Shown here: positions 12,414 through 23,231 of the stretch, piece after piece
Position numbering within the stretch: position 1 is the stretch's first letter
How the letters are laid out: every line of letters begins with the position of its first letter
Source of the DNA: Eudorina sp. 2006-703-Eu-15
Lineage: Eukaryota; Chlorophyta; Chlorophyceae; Chlamydomonadales; Volvocaceae
Reading direction: 5' to 3'
Assembly (NCBI GenBank): GCA_003117195.1
Contig: BDSI01000035.1
Coordinates: forward strand, 804,001 to 868,000
Length of the DNA: 64,000 nucleotides
Made by a program: the position numbers and the translations under genes
The notes under the pieces: model-generated
What the model saw: the letters and a program-made list of their open reading frames with translations, nothing else
Databases searched by the model: none
Told to the model about the DNA's origin: nothing

Positions 12414-15400
12414 TCACTGCGGACCACCGCCGAGTGCAGTCTCCGCATCCGGCGGCACCGACGGCCGCCGCGACACCACCGACGACGCCTCCGGCACGAA
12501 CCCCGCCGGGTCCACCTCATCCAGGTGGGCCACCACGAGGTCGCTCCAGGGGCGCAGCAGCGCCGCCGGCAGCTGGTTGGTGATGCCCACTGTGACCATT
12601 CCGGCAGCGCGGGCGGCCTGGGAAGTGCAGGGAACCAAAGTGGCGGGTTCAGACGGACACCAGGCAGGCAGGCAGGCAGGCAGGCAGTGGCGGAGGCGGA
12701 GGCGCTGGTGCTATCCCTTGAAAGACCCTCCGTGTCGTCCGGGTCGAGAGTGACCTTGCAAGCGACAGCTATCGCTGTACTGCCCGGCAGCACTATAGCG
12801 CTTCACAACGCCCGAGCACCCGCCACCGCTGCTCTTTCCCCCCGTTGTGGAAACGGTGCGCCCGCGTCCCCATCCTCGCGTGCTCGCGCCCCCTCCCTCC
12901 CTCCCTCCACCTCCTCCTCCTCTTCCTCCTCCTCCTCCTCCTCCTCCTCCTCCTTCTCCTCCTCCTCCTTCTCCTCCTCCTCCTCCTCCTCCTCCTCCAC
13001 CTCCTCCTCCTCCTCCTCCCCTCCCCCTCAATCTCGAAGAACGAGGAGGCGGCTCCTCTCCCTCCTCCTCCCGTCCCTCCTCCTCCTCTTCCCCCCCTCC
13101 CTTCTCCTCCTCCGGTCACTCCCCATCCTCCCCCCTCCCGCCCTCAGCTACGCACCTTGAGGCCATTGACTGCGTCCTCCACCACGAGGGCCCTCCTTGG
13201 GTCCTGGCAGCCTGATTTATCCAGCGAAGAGGGAGGGACAGGGGGGAGGGACAGGGAGAGCGGGTTCCGGAGCGTGACGTCAGCAAAGACCGCGTAGATG
13301 CCCTGCCCCGGCTGCGGCGGCCCGCCCCATGGGTCGTTATCAGAACCAACCGCCACATCCTGGCGAGCCGCCCCAGCAACACAGTGTGCCATCTGCTAGA
13401 CGCCGGTGCCGTACCGTACGGCGATACGTTGCTGACGGTGCAGTACAGTCTGGCAACATTGAATTTGTTGAGGATGCGGCACCTTTCGTTACTCGCGTTG
13501 CCCCGGAGGCGTTTCACCGTCCGCGCTGCACCCTTGCTCTGGCCCCCTGTCCAATGCGAAAGGTGCCGCTTTAACACTGGCAGTACAGCGGTGCAGTCCC
13601 TCCTGCCCGGCCATACATCGCCGCAACTTTGCGGGTACTCCCCCTCACGCTCCCCCTCACCTCCGCAACTATCCCACGGGTCGCAACCTATCCTCGACCA
13701 GCCCTGCCCATGCGACCCACGGGTCACAACCTCCCTCCCTCGACCGGGCGAGGTCAACTGGGCATGTGAACCCACGGGTCGCACCTGTCGCCTTCATGGC
13801 TGCCAGGTAGACGTCCGGCGCGGGCTTTCCCGCCGCCACGTGCGACGCGGATACGATGGCCTCAGTTGGGATGAGGGGCGCCAGGCCGCTGCTGCGCAGG
13901 TTGTGGGCGATCTTCTCGGGGGCGCCTGAGGAGGCGACACCGACCTGCGGATCGGGGTTGGGGGACGGGGTGAGTGGGGTTGGGGATCGCGTGCGCTTTG
14001 CGCGGCAGAGGGACAACATGGCCGCCCAGCGGGCGTTCGATCTTCGATGCCGTACCTGCATGCCTGCGTCGAGTGCACGTTGGATGAGGCGCTCCGCGCC
14101 GTCGAACGCCGGGATGCCGCCTGGTGGGCGGGCGTCGAAGCGACCGCGGAACAGGCAGACAGGCAGGCAGGCAGGCGGGCAGACAGGCAGGCAGGCAGGC
14201 AGGTCGCGGGGATCAGCTTTCTTAGGCCATCAACAACCAACCTCCTACACAAGTCGTAGAACTAACTCACAGGGCAGTACCTAGGACGTCCGAAGCGACA
14301 CCGCTCTGGGAGCGTTGTCGCACCGGTATGTACGGACGCACAAAATTCAAGTACGCGACAGGAATCCATGCATGTCGTACCACGGCGCCGTACCATACGG
14401 AAGTACAGTGCCGTACTCACCTGCCGTGAGCTGTTTGTAGTGCACCTCCTTGGCCGCCTGCACGCGGGGCGCGAGCAACTCCGGCGCCTCCCACTGCCCC
14501 TCCGTGTCGAACCGCTCGCGGTAGTGTGCCACGCAAGAGCGGACGTCCATGCCAAACACCTACCGTACACAGCACGCAACTACTTGGCTGCGGTCACACA
14601 AGCCCACTTCCGGGCACGTAGGGGATTCGTGGGTGCCCGAGGAGGGTCGGGCCAGACCAGTGGGAGGTGGCAGCTGGACGGGTAGGCGAGGGCCGCTTGC
14701 GACGGGAACGGGTGTACGACAGGGGGTAGCTTACGTGGTGGTGTGCTGCCTTGTGCAAACCATAGCCCCATCATGGAGCGCCCGACCGCATACCCGGACC
14801 CAGCAAGGCCTGACGTGTGCGACGTCGCTCTGGCTCAGCTGGGCAGGCAGGCCTGCCGGAGGGTGCAACCCTAGCTAGTACGATTAGGTTGGGACGCGGG
14901 ACCAGGCTAGTTTTACCGCACCAAGCAGGGGCGCGCCTCCGAAACGCGCCCTGGGTGCTGCAAGGACTTGAGGTTGAACAGCTGACTGCGAGGCACAGAC
15001 CGCCCGGGATGGGCCTTCGCCCACTCCCTTGAGGGGGCACAGCGGTCACCGATCCTCGGGGATCGGGCACGCGCCCTTGGTTGAGAGCGAGGGGACAGAG
15101 GCCCCTTACGCGCCTTTCCCCCGTATCCGGGGGAAAGTGCTTCGGCGGTCTCCCGTATGGGGCGGGTTAGCGCCCCCGGCCAGTGTCGGGAAGGGGTGTA
15201 CGACAGGGAAGCTTGCGTGGTGATGTGCTGCCTTGTGCAAACCATAGCCCCATCATGGAGCACCCGACTGCATACCCGGACCCAGCAAGGCCTGACGCGT
15301 GCGAGCCGCCTCGCTCTGGCTCAGCTGGGCAGGCAGGCCTGCCGGAGGGTGCAACCCTAGCTATTACGATTAGGTTGGGACGCGGGACCAGGCTAGTTTT

Positions 15401-15699
15401 ACCGCACCAAGCAGGGGCGCGCCTCCGAAACGCGCCCTGGGTGCTGCAAGGACTTGAGGAGGTTGAACAGCGGACTGCGAGGCGCAGACCGCCCGGGATG
15501 GGCCTTCGCCCACTCCCTTGAGGGGGCACAGCGGTCACCGATCCTCGGGGATCGGGCACGCGCCCTTGGTTGAGAGCGAGGGGACAGAGGCCCCTTACGC
15601 CCCTTTCCCCCGTATTCGGGGGAAAGTGCTTCGGCGGTCTCCCGTATGGTGCGGGTTAGCGCCCCCGGCCAGTGTCGGCCCGGCAGATATGTAACGATT

Positions 15700-15749
<50 letters not shown>

Positions 15750-16986
15750 GTGTGTCCTCCCCGCCTCCATTCGCCCGCCGCCCTATCACTCCCGGCTCCG
15801 TACGGACCTCGATGTAGTCCCTGGGGAAGGTGTGGGGGATGTCGAACCCGGTCACCTGAAGGGGGCGGTGGGCGGTGTGGCGGACCGAAATCGGGGTCAG
15901 CAGCAGCAGCCCGGAAGATGATATGGGGCACTCTTGAGGGGTCTTGCACCTGGGGCGGGGAGGGACGGGGCTGTGTAGCGGCACGGTGTGTGACGACTGA
16001 CGCGCACACACCCATTCCCTGACATCCCCGGCGTTCCTAGGTCGCGGCAGGGCAGGGCAACACGGCGCGCCGCAGCCCGCGGGCCCGCGCAACCTTCTTC
16101 CTCCTCTCCGCCCCGTTTAGGAACCCCGTTTTGATACCCTTCGAGGCAACGAATGTTATATGTGGGGCGAGCCTCCCACCTCCTTGCTTCCCTCGTTGCC
16201 CGACTGGACTTCTCCAACTGCACCCCAACCGAACCCCAACCGCGAAACACGCACCTCCAGGATCGCCCGCCTCAACGCCTCGCAGCTCGCCGCCTCGCTG
16301 TCCACCAACACGCCGTCGCAATCCAGGATGAGATGCGTGAACCAGGCTGTACGGCATGCGGTACGACAGCGTCCACCGCCGTCGCCGTCGCCACCTCCAC
16401 ACCCCATCCCCCGCCGGGCCATCGGACGAGTTTCGTCGGCCCCGGGCCCAGTCGCGTCCCGATCCTGGCTGCGTTCATCCGCGACATACACCCCTGCCGT
16501 ACATTGGCCCGATTCTGTCGTACAAAGACCTGTGTCTGCCGTACATGGGTCCTGAGGCCTCCGCGGGCCCGTGGAGCCGTCGGCAGTGCCGTGATGGGGC
16601 AGGGCGGCCGACGACGCAGCAGCAGGAGGACTGTCCGGATCCAATTGCAGTTGCGGCTCGGGCAGCTGCTCCTCGTCCTCCTCCTCCGCACCCGCCCGCC
16701 CCAGACCCAGGCGCCGTACAGCTGCCGGCAGCGTCGTGGGCAGCGATGGCGGCTCCGCCGCCCCGGCCGCTGCCGCCGCAGCTGGCGCGGTCGCCGCGGC
16801 CTCTGCGGTGACGGCACCGCCAGCGGCGGCGGCGGCCCCCGGGACCACGGCGGCCCGCGCGGGGCCGAGCAGGGGCCGCCGTACATTAGCGAGGGCCTCC
16901 AGCGGCTTGGGCAGCAGGGTATCGAGCTGTCGGACAGGAGGAAGGCCGGAAGAAAAACCTAATAAGGAAAACCTAATTAAAAGCAT
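12414..16986 (-). CDS. HAD-superfamily hydrolase (CbbY/beta-phosphoglucomutase-like)
   Basis: Exons: 16255-16986, 15808-15855, 14421-14559, 14056-14120, 13785-13944, 13156-13211 and 12414-12617; about 467 aa. HAD motif I is LILDCDGVLVDSE at the end of exon 1. Motif II is GVASSGAPEKIAHNL, motif III is AAGKPAPDVYLAAM, and motif IV is ALVVEDAVNGLKAARAAGM, which is split by the last intron. Pieces join in phase, for example ILE/VTGFDIP and DYIE/VFGMDV. The fold and motifs predict a Mg-dependent phosphatase acting on a small phosphorylated sugar, as in plastid CbbY-like proteins. The first exon carries about 220 residues of Ala/Pro/acid-rich sequence before the domain. It may include a plastid transit peptide, or may hide an unrecognised intron, because a pyrimidine-rich acceptor-like site lies near 16930. 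The start at 16986 is therefore tentative; the catalytic part is secure. Confidence 0.85.
12898..13025. repeat. (TCC)n tract in HAD intron
   Basis: A long polypyrimidine CTC/TCC triplet run in the last HAD intron (12618-13155). It produces poly-Ser/Leu/Pro reading frames that are not genes. A (CAGG)n run sits nearby at 12660-12690. Confidence 0.9.
14706..15676. repeat. Tandem duplication, two units of about 485 bp, in HAD intron
   Basis: Unit one (about 14706-15190) and unit two (about 15191-15676) are nearly identical. Shared landmarks include CAAACCATAGCCCCATCATG, TTGGGACGCGGGACCAGG and GATCCTCGGGGATCGGGCAC. Both lie within the intron 14560-15807. No protein motif was seen in them. Confidence 0.9.
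15707..15747. repeat. (AC)n microsatellite
   Basis: About 20 AC dinucleotides in the same HAD intron, right after the tandem duplication. Confidence 0.95.
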
Positions 16987-17066
16987 CGGGCCCCGGGTCC
17001 ATCGACTGCCGTGTCATATCAGCCCTGGTATGGGGTTATGCATCCCCAACCATGTAAAACACGACA

Positions 17067-19852
17067 TTACCCGCGGTGTCGTACTTTGGAGAGGTGCAGT
17101 TGAAAGGCGGGCGTCACCCAAGCGCCGGAGGGATTGGAGATGCCTGTCGGGGCAAGGGCGGGGGCGGGCCGGCGAGGGGTGGAGTGGTTGTGAACCGGTG
17201 TGCAGGCACCGCGCAACCACACGACGCCCAACTACACAGCCCAAGGCGACCGCCGCACGCCTCGCCAACCCCCGTTTCTACAACCAACTCACGACCTCCC
17301 GCTGCAAGTGCCGTACTACAAGTGCCGTACCGTGCACATGGGCCACCGTCCCTTGTCCCTTCCCTGGCCGCCCGCCGGCCTCCTCGACCCCCCACGGTCA
17401 ACTACGCAGTTACCTCGGACGCGACTTCCCGGCCCCCGCCCTTCGACCCCCCACGGTCAAGTACGCAGACACCTCAGATGCAACCTCGCGGCCCCCGCCC
17501 TTCCAGCCCCTCCAACCCATGCCGCAATCAGGTACCCACAACCCACCCGACCAGTTGAAGGAACCCAGACGGGCAGAGCACTTGGGGCAGTGCAGCTTCC
17601 CCGCCACGACCCCCGTGATCGTGCCCACCATCCACTGCATCGGCTCCACGAACAAACACGACTCAGCGGCGTCGGGGCCACCGCCGTCGGCCCCGCCGCC
17701 GCCGGCGGCGGCAAAGGCAGCCTGCTCCCGCCGCAGATTCTGACGGTCCCGAAACACGCGGTGACCTGCTCGTGTGCAACACCCAAGCAGGGGGGCAAGG
17801 ACAACACACATTGCACAGCTCTAGGGTTGGGTGGGAGCTTGGAGGTTTCCGCATGGGGGCTTATGGGTGAGCAGTACGGCAGCGACGATATTGCAGTAAT
17901 AGCAAGACGGCGAGGCGTGGGCTGTGCGCGGCTGCGGATGTCGCAGGATGACATGGCAGATAAAATCCCCAGTTCGAACCGTGAGACCGACAAACGGACG
18001 CACTGATGCGCTGACCCACGGGTCACTGACCCACCCAAGGCGGCCTCCACCGGCATCACGTGGGCCGACGTGGCCAGCAGCTGTCGGCACTTGCGGCACC
18101 TGTACAGCGTCTGCTGCGCCGCCACCGCCTCCGACAGACCCGCGGGTCCGTCCGGCAGCTGCCCGAACGCCACGGGGTCCACGTAACCCTGCTCCTCCCA
18201 CCGGCTCGCCAGCTGCGCGCGGCAGGTACGAGGGCCGCGCCGAGCCGGGGTTCAACCCAGTACGACAGTACGGGATGTTAATGCCACCTTTTCCGCTCCG
18301 TAACCAATAAGAGCATCCTTTTGAGATGAATTTGTCATGCCTCCCCTCCTCCTCCCTTCCCCTCCCTCCTCCCCGCGCACCTCCTCCAGACACCACATCC
18401 GGTACACCGGGTGTCCGGGGTCCAGGCTGCAGCGCATGTCCCCGAACAGCACCAGCTGCGCCCTGAAGCCCTCGTTGGGGTCCACACATGGGCGCCGGGC
18501 GACAATCAGCGCCAGCGCCTCGTCGGAGGACAGGCCCCGACTGCCCCACGCGGGACGGGGGAAGGGGCGCGGGACAGCAGCTCAGCTCAGCTCAGCTCAG
18601 CTCAGCAAGGGGCCCTGGGTGGGTCAAGTAGGTCAGCGGGCGGGAAAGACTTGCGGCGCGCGACCGACCGACAGACAGACAGACGCGCTTTGGACGTCGA
18701 GATGTGTGGGCTGAATCCGACTGGATCCAAACCGGATCCGACCGGATCCAATTGGATCCGACTGAATCCGACTGGATCCAACTGGATTCGAACTTGATCC
18801 GAACTGGATACGATTGGATCGGACCGGGCTGAGCACAGGGGCGTCCCTATGCCCACCTGCGCATCAGCCAGGCCGCCACAACCGCCGGACTGCGGGACAC
18901 CCCCGCCTGGCAGTGCACCAGCACGCGACTCGGACCGCCGCCCGGACCGCTGGCTTCGTCCGCCGTCGCCGGGGACGGCCTGTCGCCGTCGCCCGTGGGC
19001 TGTGCGCGCGTCGGTGCTCCCCCGCCTCCAGCTGCTGCTCCTGCTGCTCCTGCTGCTCCTGCTGGTGGTGCTGCTGGAGGTGCCGCGGGTCCCAGCGCCC
19101 CGTCTAGGAACTTGATGGCCGCCGGCAGGTACTGCAGCATGTTGGCGCCCGGGGAATCCTGTCGCGCGGTGGGGAGGGGGGCAGGAGGCAGGCTGCGGCT
19201 TAACCAAAGGGACGACCGCCCGCAAGTTGCAGCTCGCCGCGCCTCCTGGGGGAACACCACCGCCCCCTCTCCTAGAGCAGCCGGCAACCGCAACCCCCCC
19301 TTGGGAGAATCCGGCCGACGCACCTGGAGCGGCAGTTGCAGGTGCAGCGCGGCCAGTTCCTTCCGCAGCGGGAAATTGAGCACGGACTGCGGCAATGGCG
19401 GGGCAGGTCAGGCGAGGAGAGGGGTGGTGGTCGTGGGATGATGCGGACTGGCGAGCTGAGGTGGCAGCTGGTCTGAGGCGGATGTGGTTGAGGTGTTACA
19501 AGCAGGGAATGAGAGGAGGGAGGCAGGTGCATTGACCATGGGCAAGGTGGTGGTGGCGGGTGCGCCCCGGGCGTTCAGACACCGGCCAATTCACACGACC
19601 ACGTGTTCACAGCCGTATCTAATACTCGCAGATAATGCGATTAAACAGAGGAGGGGGGTGAGGCAAGCCTACCAGGACATGTGTGATTCCCAGCGCTCCC
19701 AGGTATTTCAGACTTGACAGGCCGCCGACGTACAAGCCTGCGGTTGGGTGATCGCAGGGGCGCAGGCTGAAGAATGCTCAGGCCGCAGATATTTTGTGTA
19801 ATAGTTGCAAGGATGCCACACCTGGCGAGATTTCTGACACCTCCGCCTCCAT
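17067..19852 (-). CDS. Dual-specificity protein phosphatase, YVH1/DUSP12 type
   Basis: Eight exons: 19822-19852, 19673-19737, 19324-19386, 18857-19158, 18381-18540, 18027-18212, 17547-17739 and 17067-17143; about 358 aa, all phases consistent. The N-terminus reads MEAEVSEISPGLYVGG, then LGALGITHVLSVLNFPLRK. The P-loop is VLVHCQAGVSRSPAVVAAWL (catalytic Cys in HCxAGxSRS). Next come the DUSP12 signature segments PNEGFRAQLVLF and LDPGHPVYRMWCLEE, then a zinc-binding tail (YRCRKCRQLL, FVEPMQWM, KLHCPKCSARLGSFNW, WVTPAFQLHLSKV). YVH1 proteins act in 60S ribosome maturation and stress responses. A Gly/Ala/Pro insertion of about 50 residues lies just before the P-loop. The last exon lacks the Cys-x-Cys usually present before the TPAFQ motif. 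The gene is divergent from the TMEM106-like gene. The donor at 18027 (TCA/gtgacc) is the weakest junction. Confidence 0.88.
18718..18802. repeat. Minisatellite with GGATCC cores in DUSP intron
   Basis: Repeated units like ACTGGATCCAACTGGAT in the intron 18541-18856. A short (AGCTC)n run is at 18578-18604. Confidence 0.8.
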
Positions 19853-20143
19853 CTGTCCGCAAGCTAACAAACGGCTTCGGAGGGCTATGGAGAATAACCC
19901 ATCAATGGTACATGTAAAAGAAGCGAGCTTATACTGTTAATAGCCTCTCAATTATTTGGTAATGCTACAAGGGACGGAGCGCCCGCTGAGCTCCGAAACT
20001 TTCGGGTGTTACCGCCCAGTGCAAGCGCACTTCTCTCTATGCTTAGACACGGGTATGCTGCTGGGCATGTTTGATGCAATTGGGTACCATATATGTATTA
20101 CTTACTCTAACCGAACTGCGGAGCTAGTGTGGCCCTAACGCAA
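19853..20143. promoter_or_regulatory. Bidirectional promoter region (291 bp)
   Basis: The start codons of the DUSP12-like gene (-) and the TMEM106-like gene (+) lie 291 bp apart and face away from each other, so both 5' UTRs and promoters must share this A/T-richer segment. I do not see an unambiguous TATA box. Confidence 0.55.
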
Positions 20144-23111
20144 ATGGCCCAAACGTCGCAAGCAGCTCTTATTAGCCCCTCCGCGCATGTGTACGAAAGA
20201 CTGTCGGATGTTGGAAGCCCTGTAACTGGATCACCGCCGGCAGGTTATCGGACTCTTCCTCTGGGCGATGAAAGCGACAGCGACAATGGAGACTATTATG
20301 CAAACCGAAGGCGGGCCCCGGCGTCTTGGTTACAGCGCATTATTGCCCTCGGCCAAAAGCCACCCCCACCGGTTCAGAGCAATTACTTGACGTTGATTCC
20401 GCTGTCAGGTAGGTTCGGGTCGTTGGGCTCGGCCTCATTACCTTGGTGCACAACTTTCCGCTTCATCCCGACACTTGCAGATGACAGACTTAAGCCGCGA
20501 CACACTGCATGGCTGGTGTTTGGCCTGGTACGTGTGTCAGTTGACTGTTTCGGTGAACCCTCAGGGCATGCTTTTAATCGATGTCACGTGAAATCATCAT
20601 ACATCGGCATTTGCATCCTGAAATTCTGCGCATTGTCCCGGACGCATTCAGCGCAAAGTTCCCCGTCCCAGGCAAAGGGGCCCCAAAAGCTGCGAGGTTT
20701 ATTACGACTCGCCCACGCATTGATTAAACTCTGCAGCTCATTTACCTCAATTTTTCTTTATTTGTGGCTCGTTGTGTATGTGCGGTCGATGTCACGGACG
20801 CGAGGTAGGGATGCGGCACAGCGCAACACTCCCCGCTCTAGGGTTTCCATTTCCGCTGCGCCCACACCCTCACCCCATGCCCATGTCACCCCCCTCCTCC
20901 TCCTCCTCCTCCTCCTGCCGTTCAGCTACTGGTTTCGGTGGCCTTTTCAACGGCGGTGTTCGTGTTGGTGCCACGGGGCGTCACCGTGGGAAGCATCCAG
21001 GTACGTACGACAGTACGGAGACGTGCGGAGCGGGCCGGAAAGCGCCTACAGGGGCACCTCTCCAGGATATCTAATGAACCCTCCCACGCCACGGTGCACG
21101 GTGGGGACTGCGGATCCGAACGACACGAGGGGCCCCACTGGCATGAGGGGTCCGCGGCATCTGCAGCATACCTCATACCTCGGGGGCGGCTTCTTCGAGG
21201 GGTCGCGCTGGCGGTAGCGTTGCTGGTCTGGTTCGCTGCCCCGACCCCGGAAGATGCATTCCTTCCGTTTCCGCTGCTACCGTTAGATCCGGCTGGCGCC
21301 GAAAACGGACGTGGCAACTGCTCCAACACGCGGTGCAGGCTCTCATGTCTTGAGACCTGCGTCGTGCCGTCTTCAAAGGCATGGAGCACCTCCCAGCCGC
21401 CCGCCCTCCCTTCATGGACTCTTTCAACATCGGGCGGTTCGCCGCCACTCCGTGCCCATGCCCCATCCTGCTGTGACGGTTCCCCCACGTGACCCGGGAT
21501 CGTTGTGGGTTCGTTGTCGGTTGTCTCGATCCTTCCCCGCAGGTCCATTCCAGCCGCATGTCCTTCAACACGAGCAAGTCCACCTACCAGATCATCCTCA
21601 CCGCCACCATATCCATCTTCAACCCCAACTACCTGCCGGTGAGGCGGGCGCTTGAGGACTGCAGTCAACTACCTACCTACCTAACCAACCCACTTCCAGC
21701 CGGTTGGTTGGTTGGCCAGTCGGTTGCTTGGTTGGCCAGTCAGTTGGTTAGTTGGCAGTTGGTTGGTTGGCAAGTTGGTTGCTTGCCTACCGGCGCCCGA
21801 CGCCCTCCTTGCCTCCCGCCCTCCCTGGACTCCGGACTCCCCGCAGGTCGAGGTCAGCGGCAGCCTGGTGGTGTCCTTCTACGACCAGCAAGCGGGCGTC
21901 ACGGGCCTGGATCCGGTCATCATCCCCGCCAGGGCGTTTCCGCAGGTGGGACCAGGCAGAGTCCCAGTGCCGGCCGCCGGGCGGAGGGAGGAAAGGAAAC
22001 CTGCCCAGACACACCAAACCAGGGGCCGGGGTAGCTAGCTAGCTCTCGCTAGCTCTCGCTAGCTAGCTCGCTAGCTCTCGCTAGCTAGCTCGCTAGCTAG
22101 CTAGCTAGCTACGGCTGACTTGGGCACTCCAGGGGATACGCAGACGGGAACGAACCCGGGCGAACCCGAGGTTGGGGAGGGGCCGGGCCGGAGGCCGGAG
22201 AGGTCTTCGGGCCCGTCGCCCCGGGAATGAGCGAATGACACCCGGGAGGACATGACCGGGGCGCGGGGATTGCGGACGAGGCCGATTGGTGGGGGAACAC
22301 AGTGGACGCACTCGGGGGGGTCTTCGGGTGGGCTGGGGCGAACGAATCTCTCCGGGGCTGGCCACCCTCGTCACCGCACCGCCCCCGCACCGCCCCCGCA
22401 CCGCCCCCGCACCGCCCCCGCACCGCCCCCGCACCGCCCCAGATAGATAATCCCGTCGAACCAGTTCTCCTCGAAGACCGGATCTGTCATCCTGTACCTC
22501 CGCACCGCCACCGCCCCCCTCGTCTCTGCCAACCCCCCTCGTCACCGCCCCTCGTCACCGCCCCCGCCACCGCCCCACCCCCCCAGGTGATCACGGTGGA
22601 TATGGACGCCAGCAGCGTCCCCGAGAAGTACCTCTTCACCATCTACACCCAGTGCTTCACCTTCCCCGAGCGCATCATCTTCTTCCTCACCGGCAAGCTG
22701 CAGTCGAAGTACCTGGCCTGGCGCTTCCAGCTGCCCGACATCGACAACTACTTCATCATCTCCTGCACTGACGCGCCCGACCGCCGGCCCGACCCGCCAC
22801 GCATCCCCGGCCGCCCCACCAAGCCGCCGCACCCGCCGCCGGCGCCGCTGCTGCCGCCCAAGCCGCCGCACCCGCCGAGATTTGAGCAGGAGGGCGGGGC
22901 TGCGGCGGCGGGGCGGGGCGAGGGGCTGGTGGGGGCGGGGCGGCGGGAGGACGAGGAGGGCACGGGGGACAGAGAGGGCGCGGAGGGTCGGGGCGCGGCC
23001 GAGGGCAAGGGCGAGCGCGGGAAGGTGGAGGGAGTGCAGGAGGGCGTGTCTGGGCGCGAGGTTGAGGACGTAGGAGGCCCGGGCACACGGAGTGGTCACA
23101 GCCAGCGATGA
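20144..23111 (+). CDS. TMEM106-like single-pass membrane protein
   Basis: Six exons: 20144-20408, 20481-20527, 20926-21000, 21543-21638, 21847-21945 and 22587-23111; about 368 aa. The cytosolic N-terminus contains the family's NYLTLIP segment followed by DDRLKPRHT, close to the NYVTLIP/QRLKPRHT seen in animal TMEM106 proteins. A transmembrane helix follows (WLVFGLLLVSVAFSTAVFVL), then VPRGVTVGSIQ. The lumenal part has a LEA2-like beta fold (STYQIILTATISIFNPNYLP, VEVSGSLVVSFYDQQAG, QVITVDMDASSVPEKYLF, FFLTGKLQSKYLAW) and ends near NYFIISC. Animal homologues are late-endosomal/lysosomal. The last exon adds about 115 residues of Pro-rich then Gly/Glu/Arg-rich low-complexity tail before the stop. 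ATG at 20144 is used; an in-frame GTG upstream is not needed. Confidence 0.85.
21690..21790. repeat. GGTTGGTTGGCCAGTC-type repeat in TMEM106 intron
   Basis: Irregular tandem repeats of TTGGTTGG/CCAGTCGGTTG in the intron 21639-21846. Confidence 0.8.
22033..22112. repeat. (CTAG)n-rich repeat in TMEM106 intron
   Basis: Interleaved CTAGCTAGCT and CTCGCTAGCT units in the intron 21946-22586. The segment is highly self-complementary. Confidence 0.9.
22372..22442. repeat. 12-bp minisatellite (CCGCACCGCCCC)n in TMEM106 intron
   Basis: About six copies in the same intron as the CTAG repeat. Confidence 0.9.
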
Positions 23112-23187
23112 TGCGCCCAGAGAACAGGAGAGGGGTGGACCCTAGAGAGCACGGGCCGGACGCAACCGGACCAGTGGTGGCCGGCGG

Positions 23188-23231
<44 letters not shown>

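Noticed and set aside
12711..13297. Poly-Gly, poly-Glu, poly-Ser and poly-Leu frames
   Set aside because: All frames of one (TCC)n tract in a HAD intron.
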